44,084 nucleotides of DNA from Chloroflexota bacterium (GTDB lineage Bacteria > Chloroflexota > Limnocylindria > P2-11E): NCBI GenBank assembly GCA_021787445.1, contig JAJYLV010000010.1, positions 1 through 44,084 on the forward strand, given 5' to 3'. Of the stretch, positions 17,210 to 26,552 are shown piece after piece. The notes beneath the pieces were generated by a model that was given only the letters and a program-made list of their open reading frames with translations, was not told the origin of the DNA and ran no database searches. Within the stretch, counting starts at the first letter, position 1; each line of letters starts with the position of its first letter. Position numbers and translations under genes: made by a program.

Positions 17210-18351
17210 CGGATGCCGTCGGTCAGGGTGCGCGTCGCGACCACGCGCCCGCCGCGGTGGTAGCGGCGGGCGACGCGGGTCCGGATGTTCGTGACGACCT
17301 CGTAGTTGATGGTCCCGCAGGCGTCGGCGAGGTCCTCGGCGCTGCGGCGCGCGCCGGCCTGCTCGCCGATGAGGACGACCTCGTCGCCTTCGCGCACCTC
17401 GGGCACGTCGGTGACGTCGAGCATGATCAGGTCCATCGCGACGCGGCCCGCGATCGGCAGGGCGCGGCCGCGCACGAGCACGCGCGCGTGCCGCCCGGCC
17501 GAGCGCGGCAGCCCGTCGCCGTAGCCGACGGGCACGGTCGCGATCCGGCCGTCGCGCGGGAGGCGGTACTCGTGCCCGTACGACACGCCCGTCCCGGCGC
17601 GCCCGCGCGCGACGCGGTGGACGCGCGAGCGCCACTCGAGCGCGGGACGCAGGTCGATCGTCGCGAGGTGCGGCGCGGGATGCAGGCCGTAGAGGGCGAG
17701 TCCGGGCCGGACCGCGTTGCAGATGTGGCGCGTATCGACGGCGACGGCGCCCGCGCTCGCCGCGGCGTGCACGAGGGCGGGACGCTCGTCGAGCGCGGAG
17801 AGGACGCTCTCGAAGCGGCGCACCTGCTCGACCGCGAACGAGTCGTTCTCCTCGTCGGCCGTCGCGAAGTGCGTGAACACGCCGTCCACGGCGAGGTTCG
17901 GCAGCTCGCGGATCCGCTTGATGCGCTCGACCGCCGCCTCGAGGGGCACCCCGAGCCGCATGAGCCCGGTGTCCACCTTGACGTGGACGCGCGCGGTCGT
18001 GCCCGCGGCGGCCGAGAGCATCCGCGCGCGGTCGAGATCCCACACCGTGACGGTGAGCCCCGCGCCGACGACGATCTCCGTCTCCGCCGGCTCGGTGATG
18101 CCGCCGAGCACGAGGATGGGCGCCTCGATGCCGCTGCGCCGCAGGAGCGCGCCCTCGTCGACGGTGAAGACGGCGAGCATCGCCGCGCCCTCGTCGACGA
18201 GGGTCCGTCCGACGGCCTCGTACCCGTGCCCGTACGCGTCGGCTTTCACGACGGCGATCACCTGCTCGCCGTGGGCAGCGACGGCGTGCATGTTGTGGAC
18301 GATCGCGTCGAGGTCGACGTCCGCGACGGTCGACCGCAGAGGGGGCCCCAC
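17200..18351 (-). CDS. alr: Alanine racemase
   Basis: PLP enzyme making D-alanine for peptidoglycan. It is 383 aa. Lys36 in AVVKADAYGHG is the Schiff-base residue and the opposite catalytic tyrosine lies in GTGVSYGHEY. The barrel contains HVKVDTGLMRLG, and the C-terminal domain ends GTINYEVVTNIRTRVARRY. GTG 18351 follows the nnrD stop after 4 bases; the end overlaps the lipoprotein gene. Order acpS-nnrD-alr is common in Gram-positive genomes. Confidence 0.96.
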   Translation of the reverse strand: MGPPLRSTVADVDLDAIVHNMHAVAAHGEQVIAVVKADAYGHGYEAVGRTLVDEGAAMLAVFTVDEGALLRRSGIEAPILVLGGITEPAETEIVVGAGLTVTVWDLDRARMLSAAAGTTARVHVKVDTGLMRLGVPLEAAVERIKRIRELPNLAVDGVFTHFATADEENDSFAVEQVRRFESVLSALDERPALVHAAASAGAVAVDTRHICNAVRPGLALYGLHPAPHLATIDLRPALEWRSRVHRVARGRAGTGVSYGHEYRLPRDGRIATVPVGYGDGLPRSAGRHARVLVRGRALPIAGRVAMDLIMLDVTDVPEVREGDEVVLIGEQAGARRSAEDLADACGTINYEVVTNIRTRVARRYHRGGRVVATRTLTDGIRWL

Positions 18352-18355
18352 CGCT

Positions 18356-19207
18356 CTAGCGGGCCTCGACGATCTGGCGGATCGCGCGGGGCATGGCGTC
18401 CGCGATCTCGGTCGCCAGCGCGCCCGTCTGTCCCGTGTCGGCGGCGAGAAGGGCTCCCGCGCGGCCGTGCACCCACACCGCCGCAGATGCGGCGGCGAGC
18501 GGCGCGAGGCCGCGGGCGAGGAACGCGACGACCGCCCCCGCCAGCGCGTCGCCCGATCCGCCGACGCCGAGCGCGGCGTTCGGCGCGTCGTGGACGAGCG
18601 TCCGCTTCCCGTCGGTGACGATCGTGGCGGGGCCCTTGAGCACGAGGACGCACTTACGCTCCGTCGCGAAGCGCTCGGCGAAGGCCACCCGCTGCGCGCC
18701 CTTCGGCACCACCTGTCCCGCGAGACGCGCGGCCTCGCCGTCGTGCGGCGTGAGGACGCACTTCGCGGGGAGCGTGGGGCGCTCCGCCGCGCGCGCGAGC
18801 GCGTTGAGGCCGTCGGCGTCGACGACGGTCGGCAGCTGGCGCGCGTTGCGCAGGATCGCGAGCACGAAGTCGTCGGTCCCGGTGCCGTGCGCGAGGCCCG
18901 GCCCGACGAGCATCGCGCTGATGCGCTCGCCGAGGAGCTGCGTGACCTGGGCCGCCGCGCCGACGGCGACGGTCCCCGGCTGCGACTCGGCGAGGGGCAG
19001 CAGCGTGACGTTCGGGTCGAGCCCCGCGACCAGCTCGCTCACCGTGCGCGCCGTCGCCGCGGTCACGATGCCCGCGCCGCAGCGGAGCGCCGCGCGCGAC
19101 GCGATGAGGAGCGCTCCGGGGTAGCGCAGCGACCCGCCGACGATGAGGAGCCGTCCACGCACGTCCTTGCCCGCGTCCGCGGGCAGCGGCCGCAGCACCG
19201 CGCGCAC
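18356..19207 (-). CDS. nnrD: ADP-dependent NAD(P)H-hydrate dehydratase
   Basis: Repairs hydrated NAD(P)H. Only the ribokinase-like dehydratase domain is present (about 283 aa); the NnrE epimerase half that is often fused is absent and not seen elsewhere in the window. Motifs are GRLLIVGGSLRYPGA near the N-terminus, VDADGLNAL, LTPHDGEAARL and the anion-hole loop GVGGSGDALAG. The start is uncertain: GTG 19207 gives VRAVLRPLP and is the only standard codon available, but similar sequence (TLNAK) continues a few codons upstream with no usual start. Confidence 0.88.
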   Translation of the reverse strand: MRAVLRPLPADAGKDVRGRLLIVGGSLRYPGALLIASRAALRCGAGIVTAATARTVSELVAGLDPNVTLLPLAESQPGTVAVGAAAQVTQLLGERISAMLVGPGLAHGTGTDDFVLAILRNARQLPTVVDADGLNALARAAERPTLPAKCVLTPHDGEAARLAGQVVPKGAQRVAFAERFATERKCVLVLKGPATIVTDGKRTLVHDAPNAALGVGGSGDALAGAVVAFLARGLAPLAAASAAVWVHGRAGALLAADTGQTGALATEIADAMPRAIRQIVEAR

Positions 19208-19254
19208 GGACTTCGCGTTGAGGGTCTCGCCGCGCGCGGTCGGCGTCCCCGGCC

Positions 19255-19647
19255 CTATCCCGCGGTCGGCGGACGAACGCCGACGGCGACGGCCACCGCG
19301 AGGTCGCGGATGTGCGAGATGGAGACGGCCAGAGGCGCGTCGAGGCCGAGCGCGGCACGCCGCTCCTCGGCGCGGCCGTGGAGCGTGACCGTCGGCTGCC
19401 CGAGCGGGGTACGCCTGATCTCGATCTCGCGCCAGCCGACGCCGCGCACTCCCATCCCGAGCACCTTCGAGACGGCTTCCTTCGCGGCCCAGCGGCCGGC
19501 GAGGTGGAGCACGTTCTGCCGGCAGTAGCGGCGCTCCCAGTCGGTGTACACGCGCGACAGGAAGCGCTCCTGGTGCTTCTCGAGCACCCCTCGTATGCGG
19601 CCGGTCTCGATGATGTCGATGCCGACCTCGCTCGTCGTCACGGACAT
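19255..19647 (-). CDS. acpS: Holo-[acyl-carrier-protein] synthase
   Basis: Transfers 4'-phosphopantetheine from CoA to apo-ACP. It is 130 aa. The magnesium-binding motifs are VGIDIIETGRI (Asp11) and GRWAAKEAVSKVLG (Glu57). The ATG start at 19647 has only a weak ribosome-binding site. A 148-base gap separates it from glmS; this gap carries a 7-bp hairpin and a short open frame. Downstream it is followed closely by nnrD. Confidence 0.93.
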   Translation of the reverse strand: MSVTTSEVGIDIIETGRIRGVLEKHQERFLSRVYTDWERRYCRQNVLHLAGRWAAKEAVSKVLGMGVRGVGWREIEIRRTPLGQPTVTLHGRAEERRAALGLDAPLAVSISHIRDLAVAVAVGVRPPTAG

Positions 19648-19668
19648 CTCGCGGCCGCCGACGCGAGG

Positions 19669-19686
19669 GGTCCTCCGATGAGGACC
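19669..19686. other. Hairpin in the glmS-acpS gap
   Basis: GGTCCTC and GAGGACC form a perfect 7-bp stem with a 4-base loop. There is no T-run on either side, so it is not a canonical intrinsic terminator; an RNA processing or attenuation site upstream of acpS is possible. Confidence 0.35.
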
Positions 19687-19795
19687 GCTGAGGACGCGCC
19701 CGAGTCACGCCCGCACGGCGGTGCGCCGCGAGTCCGAGCCCGAGCCGACGAGGAGGACCCTGAGGAGGAGGCGGCCGGGCCGAGCTGGATCATCG

Positions 19796-21640
19796 TCACT
19801 CGACGGTCACGCTCTTCGCGAGGTTGCGCGGCTGGTCCACGTCGTTCCCGCGGCGGTCGGCGATGTGGTACGCGAGCAGCTGCAGCGGCACGATCGCCAG
19901 CGCCGGCGAGAGCAGCTCGTTCGTTTTGGGTATGCGGATCACCTCGCCCGCGTAGCCCTCGATCTCCTCGTCCTCGTCGTTGGCGAGGGCGATGACGATC
20001 CCCGCGCGCGCACGGACCTCCTGGATGTTCGAGAGGATCTTCTTGTACGTCCCGTCCTGGAGGGCGATCGCGACGACCGGCAGCGACTCGTCGATGAGGG
20101 CGTTGGTGCCGTGCTTCATCTCGCCGGCGGCGGTGCCTTCGGCGTGGATGTACGAGAGCTCCTTGAGCTTGAGCGCGCCCTCGAGCGCCGTCGGGTAGTT
20201 CGCCCCCCGGCCGAGGAAGAGGAAGTGCTCCGCCGCGTAATAGCGATACGCCAGGGCACGCATCTTCGGCTCTTCGCGCAGCACCGCGTCCATGAGCGTC
20301 GGCAGGTGGAAGACCTGCGCGAGCAGCGACGCGCTCGTCGTCGCGTCGATCGTCCCGCGTCGCTGGCCGAGGGAGATCGCGAACAGGTAGAGGTCGACGA
20401 GCATCGCCGTGTACGCCTTTGTCGATGCGACGCTGATCTCGGGACCCGCGTGCAGGTAGATGACGTCGTCGGCGATGCGGCTCGCCTGGCTGCCGACGAC
20501 GTTGACGAGCGCGAGCAGGCGCGCGCCGCGCGCGCGCGCGGTCTCCATCGCCGAGAGCGTGTCGACGGTCTCGCCGCTCTGCGTCACCGCGATGACGAGC
20601 TGTCCCTTCGAGACGACGGGGTCGCGGTATCGGTATTCCGAGGCGATCTCGACGTCGCACGGGATCTTCGCGACGCGCTCGATGAGGTACTTGCCGACGA
20701 GGGACGCGTACGACGCCGTGCCGCAGGCGACGAACGTGATGCGGGGGACCGAGCGGACGAAGTCGTCGTCCATCGTGAGGTCCTGGTCGAAGACGACGCG
20801 CCCGCTGCCCCGGTCGACGCGGCCGAGGAGCGTGTCCGAGATCGCGCGGGGCTGCTCGTTGATCTCCTTCAGGAGGAAGTGCTTGTAGCCGGCCTTCGCC
20901 GCGCCGACGGGGTCCCACGTGATGGTGTAGCGCTCCTTCTCCACCGAGCTGCCGTCGAAGCGCTGGAAGGCGACGCTGTTCGCGGTCACGACGGCCATCT
21001 CCCCGTCGTCGAGGAAGGACACCGAGCGCGTGTGCTCGAGCAGCGGTGGCGCGTCGGACGCGACGAAGTTCTCTCCCCTCCCGTAGCCGATGAGCACGCC
21101 GCCGGCGTTGCTGATGCGCGCCGCGACGATCTTGCCCTTGTCGAGCGACGAGATGAGCACGAGCGCGGCGGCGCCCTCGAGGCGCGGGAGGACCGTGCGC
21201 GCGGCCGCCTCGAGCGAGCCGCCTTTCCGCATCTCCTCCTCGAGCATGTGGACGACGACCTCGGTATCGGTCTCGCTGGTGAAGGTGTGACCGGCCGCGA
21301 CGAGCGGGGCCTTGAGCTCGGCGAAATTCTCGATGATCCCGTTGTGGATCACCGCCGTCGTGCCGTCGCAGTCGAGGTGCGGATGCGCGTTCTGCTCGGT
21401 CGGCCGGCCGTGCGTCGCCCAGCGCGTGTGACCGATCCCCGTGGTCCCCCGCGTCCCGTGCCGTGCGACGACGGTCGCCAGGTTGTCGAGCTTGCCCTCC
21501 GCACGACGGACCTCGAGCGTGCCGTCCTCCTGCACCGCGACCCCGGCGGAGTCGTAGCCGCGGTACTCGAGGCGGCGCAGGCCGTCCATGAGCAGCGGCA
21601 GCGCGTCGCGCGATCCCACGTATCCGACGATCCCGCACAT
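19796..21640 (-). CDS. glmS: Glutamine-fructose-6-phosphate aminotransferase (isomerizing)
   Basis: Makes GlcN-6-P from Fru-6-P and glutamine, the first committed step to UDP-GlcNAc. The protein is 614 aa. The N-terminal glutamine amidotransferase has the nucleophile Cys2 (MCGIVGYVG), GHTRWATHG and HNGIIENF. Two SIS domains follow ([31 protein letters not shown]), and the C-terminus is [18 protein letters not shown] 21640 lies 2 bases after the glmM stop. No glmS ribozyme is possible in so short a gap. Confidence 0.97.
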   Translation of the reverse strand: MCGIVGYVGSRDALPLLMDGLRRLEYRGYDSAGVAVQEDGTLEVRRAEGKLDNLATVVARHGTRGTTGIGHTRWATHGRPTEQNAHPHLDCDGTTAVIHNGIIENFAELKAPLVAAGHTFTSETDTEVVVHMLEEEMRKGGSLEAAARTVLPRLEGAAALVLISSLDKGKIVAARISNAGGVLIGYGRGENFVASDAPPLLEHTRSVSFLDDGEMAVVTANSVAFQRFDGSSVEKERYTITWDPVGAAKAGYKHFLLKEINEQPRAISDTLLGRVDRGSGRVVFDQDLTMDDDFVRSVPRITFVACGTASYASLVGKYLIERVAKIPCDVEIASEYRYRDPVVSKGQLVIAVTQSGETVDTLSAMETARARGARLLALVNVVGSQASRIADDVIYLHAGPEISVASTKAYTAMLVDLYLFAISLGQRRGTIDATTSASLLAQVFHLPTLMDAVLREEPKMRALAYRYYAAEHFLFLGRGANYPTALEGALKLKELSYIHAEGTAAGEMKHGTNALIDESLPVVAIALQDGTYKKILSNIQEVRARAGIVIALANDEDEEIEGYAGEVIRIPKTNELLSPALAIVPLQLLAYHIADRRGNDVDQPRNLAKSVTVE

Positions 21641-21642
21641 CG

Positions 21643-22974
21643 CTAGCTCAGCACCTCCTCGGCCACGGCCGCGAGCCGCTTCGCGGTGGACGATGCGAGC
21701 ACCTCGGCGCGTGCTTCCACGAGGATGCGCAGGACGGGCTCCGTCCCGGACGGCCGCACGTTCACGCGGCCGCCCTCGCGCTCCAGCGCGCTCTTCGCCC
21801 GCTCGTACTCGTCCCGGAACGCCGCGACGTCCTGCCACTCCTTCCGTCGCGCGACGCGCACGTTCAGCAGCACCTGCGGCCAGCGCTCCACCTCGCCCGC
21901 GAGCTCCGCGATGGAACGGCCCTCGGCGCGGGCGAGCTGCGCCACCTCGAGCGCCGTGAGGATGCCGTCGCCTGTCGTCGCGTGCTCGCGGAAGATGACG
22001 TGGCCCGAGGGCTCGCCGCCGAACAGCGCCCCGCGCTTGTCCATCTCCTCCCACACGTAGCGGTCCCCCACCTGCGTGCGCACGAGCGCGATGCCGTCCC
22101 TCGCCAGCGTCGCCTCCATGCCCCCGTTCGTCATCACGGTCCCGACGACGAGGCGCGGCTCGAGCCTGCCGCGGCGCGCGAAGTGGCGCGCGGCGAGAGC
22201 GAGGACGAAGTCGCCGTCGTGCAGCGCTCCACGGTCGTCGACGATGAGGCAGCGGTCGCCGTCGCCGTCGAAGGCGAAGCCGACGGCCGCGCCGCGCTCG
22301 ACGACGGTGCGCTGCACCAGCTCGGGGTACGTGCTGCCGCAGCCATCGTTGATGTTGAGTCCGGTCGGCTGGTCGCAGACGGAGATGACCTCCGCGCCGG
22401 CCTGGGCGAACACCGACGGGGCGACGCGATAGGTCGCGCCGTTCGCGCAGTCGAGGACGACGCGCATGCCGTCGAGGCGCGGCGCGAGCGAGGTCAGCCG
22501 ATCCTCGTACTCCTTCACCAGCCCGCGCGCGTCGCCGATGAGCCCGATCCCGCCCTCGGTGGGGCGCGGCAGAGCGTCGTCCGCGGCCATGTCGCGCTCG
22601 ATCCGGTCCTCGACGGCATCCGGCAGCTTCAGCCCGCGGTGGTCGAAGAACTTGATGCCGTTGTCCGGCGCGGGGTTGTGCGACGCGCTGATGACCGCGC
22701 CGGCGATGAAGTCGCCCGACCGGGCGATGTGCGCGAGCCCCGGCGTCGGTACGTGGCCGACGAGCCGCACCTCGACGCCGACGGAGCACAGCCCCGCGGC
22801 GAGCGCGCTCTCGAGCATCCGGCCGGAGCGGCGCGTGTCGCGGCCGACGACGACGCGCCGGCCCGCGCCCCCGAGCACGTGCCCGGCCGCTCGCCCGAGG
22901 CGCAGCGCGAGCTCCGGCGTGAGGTCGTGGTTCGCGATGCCGCGGACGCCGTCGGTCCCGAAGAGCCTCGTCAC
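21643..22974 (-). CDS. glmM: Phosphoglucosamine mutase
   Basis: Converts GlcN-6-P to GlcN-1-P. It is 443 aa. [12 protein letters not shown] opens the protein, the phosphoserine is Ser98 in [18 protein letters not shown], the metal loop DGDGDR is near residue 240, [10 protein letters not shown] binds sugar and RPSGTEP binds phosphate. GTG 22974 overlaps the cdaR stop (GTGA). The cdaA-cdaR-glmM trio is conserved across Gram-positive bacteria, where GlmM binds and inhibits CdaA, tying c-di-AMP to wall synthesis. Confidence 0.96.
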   Translation of the reverse strand: MTRLFGTDGVRGIANHDLTPELALRLGRAAGHVLGGAGRRVVVGRDTRRSGRMLESALAAGLCSVGVEVRLVGHVPTPGLAHIARSGDFIAGAVISASHNPAPDNGIKFFDHRGLKLPDAVEDRIERDMAADDALPRPTEGGIGLIGDARGLVKEYEDRLTSLAPRLDGMRVVLDCANGATYRVAPSVFAQAGAEVISVCDQPTGLNINDGCGSTYPELVQRTVVERGAAVGFAFDGDGDRCLIVDDRGALHDGDFVLALAARHFARRGRLEPRLVVGTVMTNGGMEATLARDGIALVRTQVGDRYVWEEMDKRGALFGGEPSGHVIFREHATTGDGILTALEVAQLARAEGRSIAELAGEVERWPQVLLNVRVARRKEWQDVAAFRDEYERAKSALEREGGRVNVRPSGTEPVLRILVEARAEVLASSTAKRLAAVAEEVLS

Positions 22975-24293
22975 TGCGTTGACGGCGCCGGCGTCGGCGT
23001 TGCTGATGGTCTCGTGGACCTGATAGTGAGCGTCACGCGTGCCGGCTGCAGCGACTGGACCGTCGTGCCCGCCGGAGTGCGCAGGCTGACGTCGATCGGA
23101 TACGTGCCGGGACCCTTGCCCGAGGCGTCGACGAAGGCGCCGACCGCGTCCGTGCCGAGGCCATTGAGCGTCGGCACGCTGCCGGCGAGGAGGACGTCGA
23201 CGGTCCCGCGGTCGAGCTCCGCCGCGAGGCCGGGGCCGAGGTTCGCGACCTGGATGGCGACGAGCGGGAACGGCCGCGTCCCGCTGAGCGCGACGACGTC
23301 GATGGTCACCGTCGCCTGCTGCGGTCCGAGGACCTCGACGCCCTGTGGCACCGCGAGCCCGACGACGAACGTCTTCGCGCCGGCCAGGCCGCTCACGTCG
23401 ATCGCCTGCGTGTCGACGTGGGCGAGCGCGGCGACGGCGGCGCGGTCGCCCGCGACGGTCGCGCTCACGGGGTCGGCGGCGATCTGCGAGATCCAGTAGC
23501 CGGGAGCGACGGAGCCGACCACGTGCCAGAGGATCGGCAGCGCGCGCGTCGTCGCGGAGGACAGGACGGGGACGCTCACGTGCACCGACACCGGATCGAC
23601 CTCGACGCCCGCGACCTGCTGGCCGGACGCGTCGACCGCCTCCGGGCGCACGTCCTGCGCGAGATCGACCGGAGCGTCGCCGAACCGCACGGTGGCGAGC
23701 ACCGTCGCGACGGACGCGACGGCGCTCTCGGGGCCGGAGACGGTCACTTCCTGCGGCCGGAACGTCGCCGGCGCCGCCTGGAATCCGGCGGGGGGCGCGT
23801 TCGCGAACCTCGCTTGGACCGGGAGCGTTCGCTGCGCCAAGCGCTCGAAGCGCACCGAGACCGTCTCCGGCGACACCTGCGCGACGTGCACGCGGTCGTC
23901 GCTCACCCTGACGACCACCTTCACGTCCTGGGCGCTCGAGCTCGGTGCGAGCGACGACAGGTCGATGGTGGCCCTGATCTGCTGGGGCCCCACGGATCGG
24001 ACGGCATCCTCGGGGCCGCGCAGCTTCACCGCGACGTCCCCGAGCTGTCCGGTGAGGACGTACCCCGACGGGACCTCCGGCCGGTCGACCGGGACGCGCC
24101 CGGCGTACGCCAGGGTCACGTCCGGCGGAGGACCGGCGTAGATGGCGGCGATCCACAGCAGCAGCGCAACGGCGAGCGCGGCCGATTTGAGGCCGACGTC
24201 GCCGAGGAACAGCCGGCGAAGGTCGATCCGCCGAACGTCGATCCGCCGCCACAGAGCGAGAGCGACCTCGCTCAGGGGCGCCCGGATGATCAT
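22971..24293 (-). CDS. cdaR: YbbR-domain regulator of diadenylate cyclase
   Basis: A membrane-anchored extracytoplasmic protein of 440 aa. One transmembrane helix lies near residues 35-53 ([19 protein letters not shown]), followed by four beta-rich YbbR repeats, recognisable from recurring patterns such as [13 protein letters not shown] and [13 protein letters not shown]. The C-terminus is a Pro/Thr-rich tail. In Firmicutes CdaR modulates CdaA activity. ATG 24293 overlaps the cdaA stop (ATGA). Confidence 0.9.
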   Translation of the reverse strand: MIIRAPLSEVALALWRRIDVRRIDLRRLFLGDVGLKSAALAVALLLWIAAIYAGPPPDVTLAYAGRVPVDRPEVPSGYVLTGQLGDVAVKLRGPEDAVRSVGPQQIRATIDLSSLAPSSSAQDVKVVVRVSDDRVHVAQVSPETVSVRFERLAQRTLPVQARFANAPPAGFQAAPATFRPQEVTVSGPESAVASVATVLATVRFGDAPVDLAQDVRPEAVDASGQQVAGVEVDPVSVHVSVPVLSSATTRALPILWHVVGSVAPGYWISQIAADPVSATVAGDRAAVAALAHVDTQAIDVSGLAGAKTFVVGLAVPQGVEVLGPQQATVTIDVVALSGTRPFPLVAIQVANLGPGLAAELDRGTVDVLLAGSVPTLNGLGTDAVGAFVDASGKGPGTYPIDVSLRTPAGTTVQSLQPARVTLTIRSTRPSATPTPAPSTQ

Positions 24294-25120
24294 GCCGAGC
24301 GCTGGCGGAACGGCAGCGGCTGAATGCGGCTGCGCAGGAGCGAGCTCAGGACGCGACGAAGCCTCTCCTCGTCCAGGTTGCCGATGATGCGCCCGTTGCT
24401 CGCGACGGAGATCGTCCCCGACTCCTCGGACACCACGACGACGACGGCGTCGGTCTGGCCGCTGATGGAGAGCGCCGCGCGGTGCCGCATGCCGTAGCGA
24501 TGCGTGGTCCGGTCGCTCGTCTCGTCGAGCGGCAGAAGGCACGCCGCGGCGGCCACGGTCGTCCCGTGAACGATGACCGCGCCGTCATGGAGCGGCGAGC
24601 GCGCCATGAAGATCGACGCGAGCAGCTCCGCCGTGAGCCTGCCGTTCACCGGCACGCCGGTCTCCATGTAGTCCTGCAGGCCCGTCGACCTCTCGATGAC
24701 GATGAGCGCGCCGTTCCCCTGCTGCCGCACGAGGAGCGCCCCGCGCACGATCTCGTCGACCTCGAGGTCCACCTCCGCCTCCGACGTCGGCGCGAGCAGC
24801 CGGTCGAGCGCGCCGAGCCGCCCGAGCTGTCCGAGGGCGCGGCGCAGCTCCGGCTGGAAGACGACGGGCAGCGCGACCACCGCCGCGACCGCGAGGTACT
24901 GCAGTAGGAGCGCGGTGAGCGTGAGGTGCGCCAGCACGGCGATCGCGTAGATCGCGACGAGCACGAACACGCCGAGGAGCAGCTGCACCGCGCGCGTGCC
25001 GCGAATGAGGACGAAGACGTAGTAGATGAAGATCGCGACGAGGATGATGTCGACGACGTTGTTCCACCCGAACGGACGCCCCTGGAGGAGCGTCTGGAGC
25101 AGCGCCTGGATCCTATCCAA
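24290..25120 (-). CDS. cdaA: Diadenylate cyclase CdaA (c-di-AMP synthase)
   Basis: Condenses two ATP into c-di-AMP, a second messenger controlling potassium, osmotic and wall homeostasis. The 276-aa protein has three membrane helices in residues 22-90, then the DAC domain with HDGA (Asp179-Ala181) and GMRHRAA (212-214), the two invariant active-site motifs. The start is TTG at 25120, overlapping the TPR-gene stop by 8 bases; it places the first helix at the expected distance and no ATG/GTG fits better. Confidence 0.95.
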   Translation of the reverse strand: MDRIQALLQTLLQGRPFGWNNVVDIILVAIFIYYVFVLIRGTRAVQLLLGVFVLVAIYAIAVLAHLTLTALLLQYLAVAAVVALPVVFQPELRRALGQLGRLGALDRLLAPTSEAEVDLEVDEIVRGALLVRQQGNGALIVIERSTGLQDYMETGVPVNGRLTAELLASIFMARSPLHDGAVIVHGTTVAAAACLLPLDETSDRTTHRYGMRHRAALSISGQTDAVVVVVSEESGTISVASNGRIIGNLDEERLRRVLSSLLRSRIQPLPFRQRSA

Positions 25121-26057
25121 GGCGCGCCGCCTTCTCGAGGAGCCGCCGCCGCTCCGTCGCGATGTCGTCGCGTCCGAGCGCGTCCGCCACGGTGATGAGC
25201 TCGCGCTCCGCATCGTGCACCGCGATCCCCGACGCGATGAGCTCGAGGAGCAGATCCGACGCCGCCTGGACCTTGCCGACGCCGATGAGCCGGCGCGTCG
25301 CCTCGATCGCGGTGCTCCCCGCCTCCGGATCGCGCGAGCCGATGAGCGCCATGGCGCGCGCCTCGAGATCGATCGGGTCCTCGTGGACCACGATCGGTGC
25401 ACTGTCGAGCGATGGCGCGTCGGAGGATGCGACGCCGGGCGTGTGCGGCCAGCTCGGCGAGGGCGCGGGGCCGGGTGACGCACCCGCTGGCGGGCTCGGC
25501 GTCTCGCCTTCGCCCACCGCGGCATCACCCGGCCTCGCGCCGGCCGGCCCGTCGCGGACCGTCCGCAGCTGAACGCCGACGGAACGCGCGAGCGCGTGCA
25601 GCGCAGGGATCTCGCCGAGCGTCTCGATCGCGTACCGTGTCTCGCCGCGCGCACGGTCGGCGTCGCCCGCCTCCATCGCCCGGTCCGCGAAGCGCTCGTA
25701 CTCCTGCGCCGCCGCGCCGGCGTCGCCGGAGAGCGCGAGCGCCGCCGCGAGGCGGCGGTGCGCCGCGAGGTCGAGCGGGTCGAGCGCCGTCGCCTCGCGC
25801 AGCAGCTCGATCGCGATGCCCCGCTCGTTCGAGCGCGCCAGCGCCGCGGCCCCCTCGCGGAGCGTCGCGATCGCCGCGCCCTTGTCGCCGTTCTCGATCT
25901 GGACGCGCGCCAGCCCGCGGTAGCCACCGTCGGCCGTCGGGAACTTGGTCACCAGGTAGCGGAACTGCTCCTCGGCCTGCCGCAGCTTGCCCGCCTGCAG
26001 GTTCTTCAGACCCGAGGCGAGCGCGACCTTGTAGTTGAAGTCCTGTACGGCCTTCAT
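25113..26057 (-). CDS. TPR-repeat protein upstream of cdaA, carrying palindromic element copy B
   Basis: A 314-aa protein of unknown function with no signal peptide. Residues 10-150 are tandem helical repeats of TPR type (LKNLQAGKLRQAEEQFRYLV, GGYRGLARVQIENGDKGAA, LDLAAHRRLAAALALSGDAG). Residues about 170-225 are a Gly/Pro/Ala/Ser-rich linker, most of it encoded by the palindromic element. A second helical domain (RDPEAGSTAIEATRRLIGVG, ATERRRLLEKAARL) follows. The stop overlaps the cdaA start, so it is translationally coupled to c-di-AMP synthase and may be a scaffold or regulator; that is inference. Confidence 0.8.
   Translation of the reverse strand: MKAVQDFNYKVALASGLKNLQAGKLRQAEEQFRYLVTKFPTADGGYRGLARVQIENGDKGAAIATLREGAAALARSNERGIAIELLREATALDPLDLAAHRRLAAALALSGDAGAAAQEYERFADRAMEAGDADRARGETRYAIETLGEIPALHALARSVGVQLRTVRDGPAGARPGDAAVGEGETPSPPAGASPGPAPSPSWPHTPGVASSDAPSLDSAPIVVHEDPIDLEARAMALIGSRDPEAGSTAIEATRRLIGVGKVQAASDLLLELIASGIAVHDAERELITVADALGRDDIATERRRLLEKAARLG
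25462..25541. repeat. Palindromic interspersed element, copy B (in frame within the TPR gene)
   Basis: This 80-base element has 17-base inverted-repeat arms (25462-25478 and 25525-25541) with one G-T mismatch. It matches copy A on both halves. It keeps the reading frame and encodes GDAAVGEGETPSPPAGASPG in the linker between the two helical domains. Two base pairs of the stem differ from copy A by compensatory changes and a third by a change to a G-T wobble. Confidence 0.75.
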
Positions 26058-26099
26058 GCCCCTAGTCGCTTCGCTCCTCCGGACGTCGCTCGTCCTCGT

Positions 26100-26119
26100 G
26101 CGGGAGCTCCGGCTCCCGC
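26100..26119. terminator. Hairpin at the end of the ribosomal operon (between rpsI and the TPR gene)
   Basis: GCGGGAGC and GCTCCCGC form a perfect 8-bp GC-rich stem with a 4-base loop, 38 bases after the rpsI stop and 43 before the next start. No T-run follows on the minus strand, so the hairpin could be a weak or Rho-assisted terminator, or a 3'-end stabiliser. Confidence 0.45.
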
Positions 26120-26156
26120 TATCGTCCTCGCTAGTCCGTAGTCTCCTCCGTCACTC

Positions 26157-26552
26157 CTAACGCTTGGTGAATTGCGGCGCCTTGCGGGCCCGCTTGAGCC
26201 CCGGCTTCTTCCTCTCCTTCGCCCGCGGGTCGCGCGTCAGGAGGCCCGCCTTGCGCAGGGCCTGGCGGTCCTCGGGGTCCGCCTGGAGGAGCGCGCGCGC
26301 GATGCCGTGGGCGATCGCGCCGAGCTGCCCGTGGTAGCCGCCGCCCTCGACTTTCACCATGGCGTTGAAGCGGCGCGCCTTGTTCGTGACCTGGAACGGG
26401 AGGAGCGCGGCCTCGGCATTGGCGTCCGAGCCGAAGTGATCCGCGATCGGCTTGCCGTTGACGATGACGGTGCCCTCGCCGGGGACGAGACGCACCCGCG
26501 CGATCGCTGTCTTGCGCCGACCGGTGCCCTGGAAGTACGCAGCTGTCTTCAT
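26157..26552 (-). CDS. rpsI: Ribosomal protein uS9
   Basis: 30S head protein whose C-terminal tail contacts the P-site tRNA. The 131 aa are normal. [14 protein letters not shown] at the start, [32 protein letters not shown] in the middle and the KAPQFTKR end are diagnostic; the terminal Lys-Arg is present. ATG 26552 overlaps the rplM stop (ATGA). It is the last gene of the ribosomal run. Confidence 0.98.
   Translation of the reverse strand: MKTAAYFQGTGRRKTAIARVRLVPGEGTVIVNGKPIADHFGSDANAEAALLPFQVTNKARRFNAMVKVEGGGYHGQLGAIAHGIARALLQADPEDRQALRKAGLLTRDPRAKERKKPGLKRARKAPQFTKR

Noticed and set aside
15257-18043. A 928-codon frame fusing the lipoprotein to an N-terminal extension
   Set aside because: The first 278 codons are a shadow of alr. 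The lipoprotein signal peptide and lipobox mark the true start near 17209.
21641-21642. glmS ribozyme / leader upstream of glmS
   Set aside because: glmS begins 2 bases after the glmM stop, leaving no space for a ribozyme.
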